Under the pieces are notes generated by a model. That model saw only the letters and a program-made list of their open reading frames with translations. It made no database searches and was not told the origin of the DNA. DNA of 64,000 bases from Antennarius striatus (Eukaryota; Chordata; Actinopteri; Lophiiformes; Antennariidae): assembly GCF_040054535.1 (NCBI RefSeq), contig NC_090797.1, positions 6,999,001 through 7,063,000 on the forward strand, written 5' to 3'. Every line of letters begins with the position of its first letter. Within the stretch, counting starts at the first letter, position 1. Below are positions 11,901 to 51,200 of this stretch, in pieces. The position numbers were made by a program, and so were the translations under genes.

Positions 11901-13378
11901 GGGATATCATAAAGAGACAATGCGTTCCAGGGCGGCACGGTGGCGCAGTGGTTGGCACTGTTGCCTCACAACACAGCGGACCTGGGTTCGAGTCTCGCTC
12001 TGTTCGGAGTTTGCATGCTCTCCCCGTGTCTGCGTGGGTTCTCTCCGGGTTCTCCGGCTTCCTCCCACCTCCAAAAGCATGAGCTTCAGGTTGATTGGCC
12101 GTTCCAAATTGCCCGTAGGAATGAGTGTGTGTGTGCATGGTTATGTGTCTTTGTGTGTGGCTCCAAGGTGCACTGGCGTCGTGCCCGGAGTGTCCCCCGC
12201 CTCACGCCCTATGCCGCCGAGATAGGCTCCGGCTCCCCATGACTCGCTGCGGCGGATATAGCGGTGGTAATCTGAAGATGACTGACAGACTGACAATGCG
12301 TTCCATATACTACTTGCGTTTTGTAAAACACATTTGTAATACACATATTTTTGTTTGCTGTTACAGTACAGTACTTGTCTGCAGCATCTCCCTGAGGGTA
12401 AAAGCTCAGTGTGTGAAGAATTACTTCAAATTTGGAAAGTCCTGCTTGTTAAATTTAGTTCAAACAGAAGGATAAGCAAGGATTTCTTTTTGTAAATCTA
12501 AATCAGACAACAAATAGTTATAACACTGGTTAGGATAAGAAAGTAAAAATAAGCCTGTGCATATATTTAAGTGTACTGGCAAAGCTTAAAATCCTTTAAG
12601 AAGTAATTGTATACAAAAGGTGCTAAAATCCACTGATGCATTGAAGCTGTAATCCCAAGATTTTAGACACTTTGAATATAATGTAACGTTTCTATGGATG
12701 TGCTAGCATCTTTTTGAGGTTTATTTAAGCATCATGTAGTCAGTGAATGAAGCTCATGTCACTGAAACCAACATGGTATTAAGGTTACAAACAAAAACAC
12801 TTAGCTCTACAGATAACTTAAATGATAGTAAATGATTTTCTTACCTCAAGTTCCCTCAGCAAAATCTGCATCACATGACTCTTCCCTGAAGCCCGATGAC
12901 CGTAGATGAAAATGGATGGGTAGCTGTACTGATGAGGCTATACAAACAAAATTAAGTACGTTTAAAGTCAATACGATTGTAACATTATGATTAATAAAAA
13001 TCTCAAACAATTCTCCTTCTATCAGCTCCCATTACCTTGATGCTGACCTTAACTAACCTCAGCCAATTTTCCTGACAAATTGATAATAAAAAGTATTACA
13101 ACTACTTTAAATAAATAAAGCTCAAGAGAGATTCACTACTGTGCGATAGCAAATAATATCACAGACTTAGAAAGTAGAACATATATATGATGAAACTTTG
13201 CTGATTCAGTCAGGTTAGCTATTCTGAATTGCATGAATTAATAGTGGGTCTGTCGCCTCCCTACCTGCCCCATGAGCGACAGCAGCAGCCCCACTTGGCC
13301 CTGTCTGCAGGGCAGCTGCTCTGCGACTCGCTGCAGTTTGTCCTCGTCATACCCCGGATGTTGTAACACCGCTGTCAT
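5924..13378 (-). CDS. orc5: Origin recognition complex subunit 5
   Basis: Subunit of the six-protein ORC that marks replication origins and loads MCM helicase in the nucleus. Fourteen coding exons, 5' to 3': 13265-13378, 12845-12937, 11113-11298, 10714-10788, 9148-9259, 8695-8825, 8567-8615, 7529-7619, 7370-7425, 6983-7095, 6822-6869, 6616-6726, 6056-6168, 5924-5969. Phases join to 445 aa (human about 435). AAA+ Walker A is GHRASGKS at residues 51-58; the Walker B region reads YIVMEKAE at 130-137. The run [15 protein letters not shown] and the C-terminal [12 protein letters not shown] match human ORC5 closely. The ATG begins directly at a splice acceptor, so the first exon is non-coding. The protein is about ten residues longer at the N-terminus than human. 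Divergent from lhfpl3. Identification is very secure; the minor donors at 8567 (GTTCAG) and 8695 (GTCAGA) are non-ideal but keep frame and homology. Confidence 0.96.
7726..7998. mobile_element. Degraded MITE (hAT-like) in orc5 intron 7
   Basis: The left end contains CCCGTCCATACGTAG and the right end, reverse complemented, gives TATGTCCACACGTAT: imperfect terminal inverted repeats around about 270 bp of non-coding sequence. The interior phrases (repeated TTTTTGAAAATG, TGTCCAGATGAC) resemble a common fish family whose ends carry GTCCACACG. No clear target-site duplication seen. Family assignment is from memory. Confidence 0.55.
9260..10713. other. orc5 intron 4
   Basis: About 1.45 kb of AT-rich intron between the Walker B exon and the following exon. 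The short open frames here are not conserved with anything I know. Nothing else seen. Confidence 0.6.
10714..11298 (-). CDS. orc5: orc5 coding exons 3-4 (Walker B region)
   Basis: Exon 3 (11113-11298, 62 codons) follows a long pyrimidine tract (purine-rich on the plus strand, 11302-11356). Exon 4 (10714-10788, 25 codons) begins [10 protein letters not shown]. Human has LDKAE here, so the Walker B acidic residue is Glu rather than Asp in this fish. Confidence 0.93.
11916..11929. repeat. Target-site duplication, left copy
   Basis: GACAATGCGTTCCA; identical to 12292-12305 on the other side of the SINE. Confidence 0.85.
11930..12291 (+). mobile_element. tRNA-derived SINE, nearly full length, in orc5 intron 2
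   Basis: Starts GGGCGGCACGGTGGCGCAGTGG, which contains a pol III A box (TGGCGCAGTGG); a B box (GGTTCGAGTCT) follows about 50 bp on, then the family body (CTCCCCGTGTCTGCGTGGG, CTTCCTCCCACCTCC) and a GATAGGCTCCGGCTCCCC tail region. The insertion is flanked by a perfect 14-bp duplication, the mark of LINE-driven retroposition. It is antisense to orc5. Low divergence suggests a fairly recent insertion. Confidence 0.88.
12292..12305. repeat. Target-site duplication, right copy
   Basis: GACAATGCGTTCCA; perfect direct repeat of 11916-11929. Confidence 0.85.
12845..12937 (-). CDS. orc5: orc5 coding exon 2 (Walker A)
   Basis: Encodes [20 protein letters not shown] and the following helix. The P-loop Gly-Lys-Ser is intact, so nucleotide binding is likely kept. 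Flanked by TAG acceptor and GTAAG donor; 31 whole codons. Confidence 0.95.
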
Positions 13379-13549
13379 CTAAAAAACAACGCCAGAAAAC
13401 AACCAGGTTAACCTCAAAGCTAGCTAGCTGAATAACAGCATATACACGAGGAGAGAGATGGAATTTAGACAAATAACGAGCAAAATGAAGAATACTGTCC
13501 GGAAACTATTTAGTGTGAACACAGTAGAACACCAGGAATGTTCCCATAC

Positions 13550-13640
13550 CTGAAAACAAGAGTCCTGTTATACGTAAAATGCAGTGACTAGATAATTTAA
13601 AGTTTGAAAGACGAACAAGTAAGCCAAAACGGATACAGGA
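13550..13640 (-). other. orc5: Non-coding first exon (5'UTR) of orc5
   Basis: On the minus strand the segment ends TTTTCAG|GTATGG at 13550/13549, a good donor, and contains no ATG. It is needed because the orc5 ATG is flush with an acceptor. The transcription start near 13640 is estimated from the CpG-rich GCGCGCGC stretch and the promoter motifs behind it. Confidence 0.6.
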
Positions 13641-13700
13641 GTTTCGCGCGCGCCTTCAGGTTACGTCATATGATGATCACCGCTACCGTCCAATGACAAA
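13641..13700 (-). promoter_or_regulatory. orc5: orc5 promoter elements (CRE-like and CCAAT)
   Basis: TTACGTCA at 13661-13668 (TGACGTAA on the minus strand) is an ATF/CREB-type site, and CCAAT lies at 13690-13694 on the plus strand. Both fall just upstream of the inferred orc5 start, a normal arrangement for a TATA-less housekeeping promoter. Confidence 0.5.
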
Positions 13701-14930
13701 TCGCTCACGGATTTATGGGTAATGGAGTTTTTTCTCTTTGAACGCGTATTCTTGAAATGCAATTTATTTCACATATTTAACGTTAATATCATTACTTTGC
13801 GGTTATATTCGAGTCGAATGTTACCCTTTGAGACAGTACATACTGCAATAATATATCTATATTTACATTTTCACGTATATTTGATGTGATCGACAAAATC
13901 ACAACCTTGTTTTTAAAACAGTTCCGTTTGACCAAACTCCGCAACCCCGTTTTCTGTTTGTTATTTAACGCAACAATATCCGAAAAGCAGTAAAACCTAC
14001 TCACAAATGATGAATTCTTCTAGAATACATTTTCTATGAATTTTGCAAATTTTGGCGAGTTTTTTTTTGGTGCATTAAATACAAAAAAGTAGACAATCGG
14101 TCAATACCATTTTCCAAACATACTCAATTTTGACACGATTATTGTGGTTATTGTTACTAATTTACAGATTTAAATTTTGTGTAGAGAATAAAGGCACAAT
14201 TCCTATTTCTTTTTCAATCAAAACGTAATATATTTATGAAATACGGTTAACGTGGAATTTGAATGGAAGACCATTTCATTTTTGTGTTCATTATTCGTTC
14301 ATCACTTTAAGATTTCGCGCGTGTAGCTGGAATAACACGTCAGACTAGGATTAAGGGATGTGGGTTGGCTCTATAATATCCAAGGCTGTCCTCCAACTCT
14401 GTCAATACGAGCTCAGCTGCGGTTGTCTGTTACCGTCGAAAACAGACGGAGCATTTTAGCTCCATCTCAATGACAGAGCCGAACCGGTTTGTCGGAATAA
14501 CAGTCTCCGGTTTCGGATACGACTCAGGCAGGGACATTTTTCCAGAATATGCGGACATATAGGACCCATCTACGGGCTTCTCAAGACAGGATATATTCCT
14601 GAACCTGGTTTCCTCGGAGCGCACGTCTCGCTTTGGCAGAGTGATGAATGAAAATCAAAGGAAAACACAGGAAGATAACCAAATCCGACCTTGTCATGGA
14701 TGCAAGAGCGCATTGATGCTGTGAGTACACAAGTGACTGCATGAAACCGCACAGATCAACAAATAAATAAACAAATTGTTTATAATAAAACAAACCCGGG
14801 ATCTGTGACTGGTCGCAACTTCTGCAGCTCGCAGTGTTTGTGCCTTTTACTGGTCATTTGCGACAGATGTTAGTTTTCTGAGGACAAGTTCATTTAGAGG
14901 ACCGAGCTGACCCCCTTTCACACAGACCAG
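13701..14930. promoter_or_regulatory. Divergent orc5/lhfpl3 intergenic region and lhfpl3 5'UTR
   Basis: AT-rich up to about 14300, then more CpG-rich towards the lhfpl3 start. A TATAATA at 14372-14378 could be a core element but this is weak. No coding exon recognised; open frames on the minus strand (14430-14793) have no family resemblance. Confidence 0.4.
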
Positions 14931-43481
<28,551 letters not shown>

Positions 43482-44766
43482 ATTCTGATGATATTGGAAA
43501 AGTCACACACACAGGTAAGGATCGTATTTCACTTTAAACTTAATTAGAAATGCATCTTATGTCACTAACTTTAATGGAATTTATTGGGTAGTAATTGTTC
43601 AGAGTCTAACATAAAATCTTTTTCAAGGCACCAACAACCAACCTTTGAGAGATTATATTGGGTCTCTTAGCAATTAAAAACCCACTTCTTTCTCAATAAT
43701 TTCATTGGTTCTATGCATAAATAAATCTAGTTTTAATAATTATGTACGACCAATAGAAATTCAGTCAATTCGATGGATTTCATGTATCTGTGAATGACTG
43801 GATTGCTGCACCTCTGGTAAACCACCACTATTATTAGATAGTGACGATGACTGTAGTGGGTTGGACACACTCAGGTTGCAAATGACGTCTCCAAGGCGAC
43901 TGTCAGAGGACAATCTTGAGACAGTGCCCACAGGTTACGGTCACTGATGAGCTCAAGTCTCACTTTTAATTGTCAATGGCGTCACCTCCGCACCAGTAAT
44001 AATTCTCATGCATTTAATTGGAGCTCCTCTTTCCTTTATGACCTCTATTTGCTGCTTAACATCCTCTTTTCTGTTTTATTTCTTCACGTTTGACTGTTGA
44101 GTTCCTATTTCTGGACTAGAATTTAAAAGAATGTTTTTTATTGTTTTTTTTATTCTTATCAGAATCAATACATCTCTGAAAGTTAACTGGCAAAATGATT
44201 TACGAATTCAGACATTCTGCTTTATTTTTTTGTCTGCTGTTCAGGTTTTTCTGCCAATATGTGTTACATGTTACTTCCGAAGGCCTCCTTGGTCCAACCT
44301 GCAGCCTGGATGTACATCTGATATGTGGAGAGAGAATCATGACAGACTAAGAGGAGAAGGTCTGTAGGAGGCAACGTGACGCCTGTGGAGATCAGGATGG
44401 CGATTCATTTTTCTCCCTGAAAGGTCCCTCTGTAAAATAGCATTCCCATTCATCTCAAACTGCATATATGTGACAGATGGAGTTTACCTGTGTAGGTATG
44501 TCACTGTAACATCTCACCCCAAACTGAAATGTGTTTTTCGTGTGGATGTGAGGACTGCTGGTGTACAGAAAAAAAAAAAGAAAAGCATCATAAAGACTCC
44601 GAGTGTTCAACCAGCTCCAGGACAGTCATTGGAGTAGTACCGGCGGCGGGGGTGTCGGCTCAGAATTTAAAAGAAGTCATCCAAACTTGAATTTAAATCA
44701 GGACTGAACAGGACTGGCAGGCCGAAGCAGTCAGATCGTCAACAAGTCAACAGAGGCTCTGTAAGA
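43482..44766 (+). other. lhfpl3: Presumed lhfpl3 3'UTR
   Basis: Non-coding sequence up to the AATAAA at 44767. It contains GGCGGCGGGGGTGTCGG (about 44642-44658), a short GC-rich island in otherwise AT-rich DNA. Confidence 0.4.
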
Positions 44767-44772
44767 AATAAA
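44767..44772 (+). terminator. lhfpl3: Candidate lhfpl3 polyadenylation signal
   Basis: AATAAA followed within 30 bases by GT-rich sequence (TGCTGTATTTGCTGG). Confidence 0.45.
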
Positions 44773-44789
44773 ATGCTGTATTTGCTGGA

Positions 44790-46150
44790 AGAGAGTGGCG
44801 CTGTTTCACTATATTTAAATATTTAATACATAGGAAATGAAGCAGGAAATTAGAAGTGTTGCTGGTGACAAGTGTAATCTCTGTATAGCTACGTGTTTAT
44901 GTCCCTGTACTCGATTTGAAATGTGCACTTCAAACTGTTGGAGCATTAGTAGTGTGTGCCATACAGTAACTTGTTATCTGACAGTATTGTGGAGACCTAA
45001 AAGGGCTGAAGAAAAGTCGATTGGATAATAGTTAAGGCTGGATAACAATAAGCGCTCTGACTCCCATTGAGTCAGTCTTCGTTTGCAAAGTTGTGCCCAA
45101 GGATTTGTAAAATGTGCAAATGGATTTTCATTATTTATAGTGCATTTACTCACAACTCATTTTAAGAATCTTCCCTTCAGATTTCTTGGTGTTGACTGTG
45201 ACTCGTGTTCTGTTTCAGCCAGTGGTTCCATAAAATACAGGTGACGAGTGCAGCGGGTTGAGATTATCATCAGTCGGTTTGTGAACTTTGAATCAATCAA
45301 ATCACATCTACACCATTAGTTCTGCGTCTGCTTCCTCTGATAATTTTCTGGACATTTCAGGTCTCTGAATATTTAAGACATTTTTTAAGGGAAATAATTC
45401 AGGTGCTAATGGTAAACTCAAGTCTCTGCCTTTCATAAACTCATGACTAAGTATTCATTCCTATAGTAAATGCGTTTTAATATTCACACTAACAAAACTG
45501 ACCACTGAACTAAATTTATTTCCATCTTTTTGTCTAACAAAAAAAACTTTTTGAAATTTCCAGTTAAAACCTTTTGGAAGACAAATTATCTTCAAAGGAA
45601 ATTAGCATTAGCTAACTTCACACTGAGACCGAAATGTTAGTTATGTGAAATTTGTTTTGCAGCACAATTCAAAATATAGAAAAGGCTTGAAGTCTGAGCA
45701 GCAGCCTCACGTTGTGACGCTCTGCTGTTAAAGTGAAAAGCATCAAAATCTACTTTTAGCTGAATGAATTGAGCTCAAGTTAGAATTTAGCTCAGTTTAA
45801 GTCATTTACAAAATGTTTAAGGGCTGCATCTAACACTTTTTATTGTGTCTGACATTTTCTCAGTTTATTAAAAGCTTTGAAAATGGACAAATTGTTTCTG
45901 TTGTACTTGTAGCTCCAATCACCATAATATGTAAAGTACTTCACACAACTAATTCAGGTTTTCCCAAAAACATCCATCAGCTGTTATTAAAAACTTCCAT
46001 CATGTTTTGTATTCTCTATTAATACACTTACGTCGTTGCTCAAAACGCTGTAGATGTCTTCTCCAGACGGCGAAGAGCTGAGCAGGTATTGGTTAAAGAC
46101 GCTTTTCCCAGAGAAACATTTCACCACAAGTTGTATAAAACTGTCATTAC
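44790..46150. other. lhfpl3-kmt2e intergenic gap
   Basis: About 1.3 kb of AT-rich DNA between two convergent genes. No exon, RNA gene or repeat family recognised. Confidence 0.5.
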
Positions 46151-46156
46151 AGTGAT

Positions 46157-46162
46157 TTTATT
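46157..46162 (-). terminator. kmt2e: Candidate kmt2e polyadenylation signal
   Basis: AATAAA on the minus strand about 1.1 kb past the stop. A nearer alternative is at 47106-47111. Confidence 0.4.
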
Positions 46163-47275
46163 ATAATGAACCATGAAAATATCCACCAGTGCAGTGTCTG
46201 TGAGTCTCTCCCCTCCACACATACACTCACACACACAAATAAAAAAAAATACAAGTTTAAGAGTCCAGAGAGGGGAAAAAATAAAATAAATGCTACAGTC
46301 ACAGAAACATTCAGCTTTGCCAAGAAGAGTGTTCATATGTACAACCATATTTCAAAATGGGATGGGAGCGAATTGTACAAGCATAGAAAAGAAAAGAAGC
46401 AAATATTTACAACCTGTTCCTGGTGAAAGCTGGAGTAACCACCTATACATTAAATTACAATTTCTACAAATAACCATTGATATTCAAAAATAAACCGCTA
46501 GCGTCCTACCTGTGGGCAAGACCACTGCCTACCTCAAGATTAGAAGCACTCCACAGACAAATCCACATACAAACTCCAAGCGGCCAATCATTCACGTCCT
46601 ATCACACGCATCCACACACACACACACACGAGTGCGGCCTCTCAGGGCGGTAGGCAGGCTCCGAGTGAAATGAACCTTTTCTTCTGAATCTGCAGCGGTG
46701 AACAGATATTTGTTGTTAGACAGAGTAATAAAAAAAATAATTGTTTTTTTTTCTCTATAGAAAAAGCTTTCTCTTCACTATAATGAGCCTCTAGATTAAA
46801 ACAAAGAAATGGTATACAGAGCCGACAACAGACGAGGAAGAGGAAGTAAAAAGGAATAACTGACAGGAGGAGGAGGAGGCTGGAATGTCCACTGATAAAC
46901 AAAAGTGCGGGGCGGGGGGGGGGGGGTCCGAACGAGACACAGAACCGAGAGCTTTCCATCACATGACGGATGAACCAAAACAACACGAGGCCAGAGAGGA
47001 GGGCGATGAGCACCGGGGGGAATCGTCCATCTTCACTTCAAACAGTTTGTCTTGAAGATCATTGAAATGTCCTTTTCTAAAAATTTTCTGTCCTTGTTTT
47101 TTTTGTTTATTTTTTTAAAAAAGCATCCTTTTATCCCACAATCAGCTGTTTTTCCACTGGCCTTGTGTTCAGGAACATAGAAAACATATCTACAGCTTAC
47201 GATAGGCGCGCCCCGCCCCCTCTCTCAGGGTGAGTTCTCAGGGGAGGCCGACAGCTGCGGGGGGTGGGGGGGCCG
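46163..47275 (-). other. kmt2e: Presumed kmt2e 3'UTR
   Basis: Non-coding sequence after the stop. It carries a run of 13 G (plus strand, 46914-46926), which would be a C-run in the mRNA, and (GGA)n next to it. Confidence 0.5.
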
Positions 47276-48298
47276 TCAGTGCCACCCTGTGCTCAGGTAC
47301 CCCGAGCTGTGGAAGGCGGTGGAGGACGCAGGAGCTCCACGTGTCCCAGAGGGCATTTGGGAGACAGCGGTCTGGCCCTGTTGAGTTTGCTGGGGGGGCG
47401 GCGGCGGAGGGGGAGGCAGTCCAGTCTGCTGAAGGGTGGGGGGGTACGTAGATGCGGGCACTGAAGGATTGACGCCGGCACCGGGGTGAATTAAACCCGG
47501 CTGAAAGCCCCCCAAGTTCTGAAAGTGGTGGGTCTGCATCGGGACGTTGGACGAGGGTGCTGGGGGGGGCGGGGGTGGAGGGGGAGGAGGAGTGAGGGAC
47601 AGCAGGGCGCTGCCAGCAGCAGCCTGCTGTTGTTGCTGCTGGGAGCTCTGGCCCTGCAGGGGAGGCGGTGGAGGGGGGGCGGTGGTCAGCATGAGCTGGT
47701 GCTGCTGAATGGGAGGAGGTTGCAGGTTGACATGGAGCAGGGCGGAGCCCTGCATTGGGTGTGGTGGCGGAGGGGGAGGGGGCGGAGGAGCAGCGGCGCT
47801 CTGATAGTGAACGCTGTGGGAAAGAGTCTGCATCAGGGGCTGAGATCCAGGAGGGTAGGGGGGCGTGGCGGCAGGTTTAAACCCGGGGAATGGTCCGGCA
47901 GGCGATGGGTTGGGACTGGGAAAATATGCTGTGGTGGCGGGTGGGGCAGGTGGAGGAGGGGGCGGAGGTGGTGGAGCACTCTGTGCGTTATACTGGGAGA
48001 ACGGAACCGGGCCAGTCTGAGTCTGGGGTTGGGGCTGGTTTGGTTGCTGAGTGGAGAACAGCGCCCTCTGGCTGCGGTAGGGAGAGCCCTGAGGCTGAGG
48101 CTTGGGTGAGTGGAGGAGGGAGGGGCCAGGATAGTGGACCGGGGAGGAAGCTAACGGGGTGGGGATCAGCTTGGTGGGGGTCAAAGGAGCCGGTTTGGAT
48201 CCTGCCGGCTTGCTGGGCGGATTCGGCGTCCGAGGCTGATTATCGCCATCGTCTTCCTTCGCTGGTCGAGGCTGGACGAGAGGGCCTGGAGAGCAGGG
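47276..48298 (-). CDS. kmt2e: kmt2e terminal exon, proline-rich
   Basis: 340 codons dominated by runs of 7-12 prolines and glutamines, ending YLSTGWH (human NYHGSGWH). The acceptor is a C-rich tract ending CCCAG at 48299-48301. The opposite strand is extremely G-rich, with many potential G-quadruplexes and a spurious open frame. Confidence 0.93.
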   Translation of the reverse strand, partial: PCSPGPLVQPRPAKEDDGDNQPRTPNPPSKPAGSKPAPLTPTKLIPTPLASSPVHYPGPSLLHSPKPQPQGSPYRSQRALFSTQQPNQPQPQTQTGPVPFSQYNAQSAPPPPPPPPPAPPATTAYFPSPNPSPAGPFPGFKPAATPPYPPGSQPLMQTLSHSVHYQSAAAPPPPPPPPPHPMQGSALLHVNLQPPPIQQHQLMLTTAPPPPPPLQGQSSQQQQQQAAAGSALLSLTPPPPPPPPPPAPSSNVPMQTHHFQNLGGFQPGLIHPGAGVNPSVPASTYPPTLQQTGLPPPPPPPPQQTQQGQTAVSQMPSGTRGAPASSTAFHSSGYLSTGWH

Positions 48299-51200
48299 CT
48301 GGGGGGGGGAGGAGGAGGAAGGAGTTAAACATCTGATGAAGCAGCAGGGATGAGGTTGGAATCCTTCATGTGGGTTGAGGACACTTACTGCCTGTGTTGG
48401 AGTTTTTTGTAGACTTGGAGATGGACAATCTCTGGGCGCCGGCGTGTCTCCTCCTTCTGTCTCGCCGTCTAACAGAAAGCAAAACACACTTAAACCCACA
48501 CTGAAATGGATTTGGGAAATCCTCTCCTTTGCTTGCCTGCTGACACTCTGGTTCCATTCAATGGAATCGAATTTCGTTTAACACCTCTTAAGTTCACAAA
48601 TTAGCACATTAAGACCAATTTGTTTCATTCGGCTTTCCCATTTCTTAAACTGTCGAACAACTCCTCGGTGCTCTCACCCGTGTCTTTATCTTTGCTGAGC
48701 AGCAGAGCTCTGTGGTAGCTGCGTTCTCGGGCCTGCTCTACAGAAGTGGATGACGTCCTAGAAACAGAAACATCATCATCATCATCAACAGGAAACACAC
48801 TGATTTCTGCATTAAGAAATGATTTTCACTCAAACATACCACTGCCCTTCTCCTTCCTTCTCTCCAGCCACGTCTGCCTCCTCACTCATCGGGGATTCGT
48901 TCATGGTAGTGGTGCTGCATGGTGCTGCAGGAGCAGTGGGGAGGGGGGGCTCACCGGGGGTCTCTGCTGCTACAGGGAAGGTGTCCACGGTCAAGGGGGC
49001 AATGGTGGAAACGGGAGAGCTGCATTCGGTCTTGGAGCCGCTGCGACGGGCTTCGCGCTGACGCTTCCTGTATTCGAGGAGGGAAACCTGGAAGAACCAT
49101 TGAACCAGAATCAGAACTAGTTTCCGAGCCAGCAGAGAGCAGCATTTTGATTCTGGTGTGATTCTGTGCAGCTCTTGAAAATAGTTTAGATATGGCACAG
49201 AATACAGCTGTAGACTGTTCCTGATTTTTCTTCATCTCATCCCATTCATGGAATAATATCCATAAACTACTGTATGCACACACAATATGTGCCATAAAGG
49301 TGAAAAGGTTATATTTTAACAGTGCACTCTTCTGAACCGAGCTTTTCAGAACGCCTCTAGCCCAAAACAAATCATCCAGCCCACCTGCTACTGATGGCAC
49401 GCACGTGAAACTAGAAACTACTTCAAATGGAAAATCAATCCACCATACTGACCGAAACTGCTTGTCCAGCTGTCAGTGGTGAAGCTGAAACATGAAACAG
49501 AACTCTGGTGTGCTTTTATTACGTAGAGAGGCTGAGTCGGTCGTAGCCTTTTCTCGCTGCTAGCATTCACAAACTCCTTACATTCAGGTGCCGTTCTGCT
49601 TCTTATTTGTTCAATAAAATTGCCCGTATCCAAGGAAGGACCTTTAACACCTCCTCTCCACAGTTACGCAAAAGGACTCAGGCTTCCTTAAACCATCATC
49701 ACTTACATGAAAATATTTACACACTGCTGATATTTGAGTGCTTGCCAATTCCATTCTGAAGTCACAAAAGTTCAGGTTCTCGGGAAAAGACATAACTGGA
49801 ATCTCATCATGGATGATTTTAAATCCTTACCAAGTCTGTCTTCTGGCTCTTTGCCTTTCTTCCCATTTTTCTTAATCTTTTTCAGTCTTTTATTTATATA
49901 TTTAAATATATTTTTTGAACTCACCAAAGAAGACTTTCACTGTTGTCGCTTTTCCTCTACATCAAACGTAGATTGTATGTCACTTTGCAGCTGCATTTCT
50001 ATATGATTTACATTTCTACACGAGGAAACTAACATTTCCTGATCCTTCTAACAAACGAGGATGGACTGTTCTCCTGTGATCAATTTTGTGCTTTGGAATA
50101 ATTGTCAACCAAACCAAGGCTTTAATGCAGAAGTTTTTATATTTCTTCTGATTTTTAAAAAATATATACTGTGATTTTTATAAGTTACAGTCCTCATCTT
50201 AAACAGCTATCCTCCAGGCATTAAGTATGTAGGGTCCCGCTCACTCACCTTTTTCTTCTGTGGGGGGTTCTGTGCTGACCCTCCCCCCTCGCTGCTGCCA
50301 TCCCCGTTCAGTGAGCGCGAGAAGCAGAGCGGACCTCCCTCATCAGAGCACGGATAAAAGAGCTGCCCCTGGCCTTCACTGAAGGGGGGCTGAGAGACGA
50401 CCAACGCCCCTGCCCCCGCTGTCGACCCCGATGCAGCTCCAGCTGCAGCTTCGGGCCTGAAGGGAGCTGCCAGAGGCTCCAGGGTGTGTGAAGGGGTGAG
50501 GTCCCTTAGGTTTGAGTTGACTGGAGAGAAGTTCAGGCCAGCTGGTCCAGTCAGACCTCTGTCTGGGCTTTTTATCCACCCAGGGAAAGAGGAAGCACAT
50601 GTTTCTGCAGATGTGGAAGCCTCGCTACTGGGTTCTACGACTCCACCGTCACACCTGTCCTCTCCACAGTCCAAAGACTCAGCAGGAGGCTGCGGGCTCT
50701 CGGGAACTGACACTTTGGTCTCTGTTTGGAGTCCGTCTGAACTGGGAACTCTGACACAGGGTGAGGAGGCCAACGAGGGAGGACGCTCAGCCTGAAAAAG
50801 ACGGAGGACTCAACATCAAGGCACTGGTTTAAGAATAGATTAACGATAAATGAACAGTCATCCTACTTGTGAGTCCCAATATAAACACTAAAAAATCACA
50901 AAGTTTTACGTACAAGGTTGTTGATCCTTGTGGGAATATGTTGGTCTTGTTCACACATCTCTTGCGAGCTGGGTTTCCGGCTGACCTCTGGAGAGCTCTC
51001 AGCTGAAGATTCACTCTGTCGACAGAGGTTAGTCGCATCAGTTTGTTTATCCTCACAGCAAAAAAAAAGAGCACACTATATGAAGCTTCGATGTGGCCAT
51101 CCTCACCTCCAGAGGGGCGTTAGGTGTCTGCGTTGGGGTGCTGGGCAGGAGCTCTGTAGTCTGCTCCTCTGTTCGAGGTCGCGGTGGGGTCGCTAGTAAG

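Noticed and set aside
11940-12010. Possible tRNA gene
   Set aside because: The A and B boxes belong to the SINE head; there is no cloverleaf with an acceptor stem.
47525-48336. Long plus-strand frames rich in Gly, Trp and Arg
   Set aside because: They are the complement of the proline-rich kmt2e terminal exon.
47276-48499. Single 407-codon exon for the end of kmt2e
   Set aside because: It runs through a 90-bp intron with good splice sites and a non-homologous insert, and extends upstream of the acceptor at 48469. Kept only as a retention possibility.
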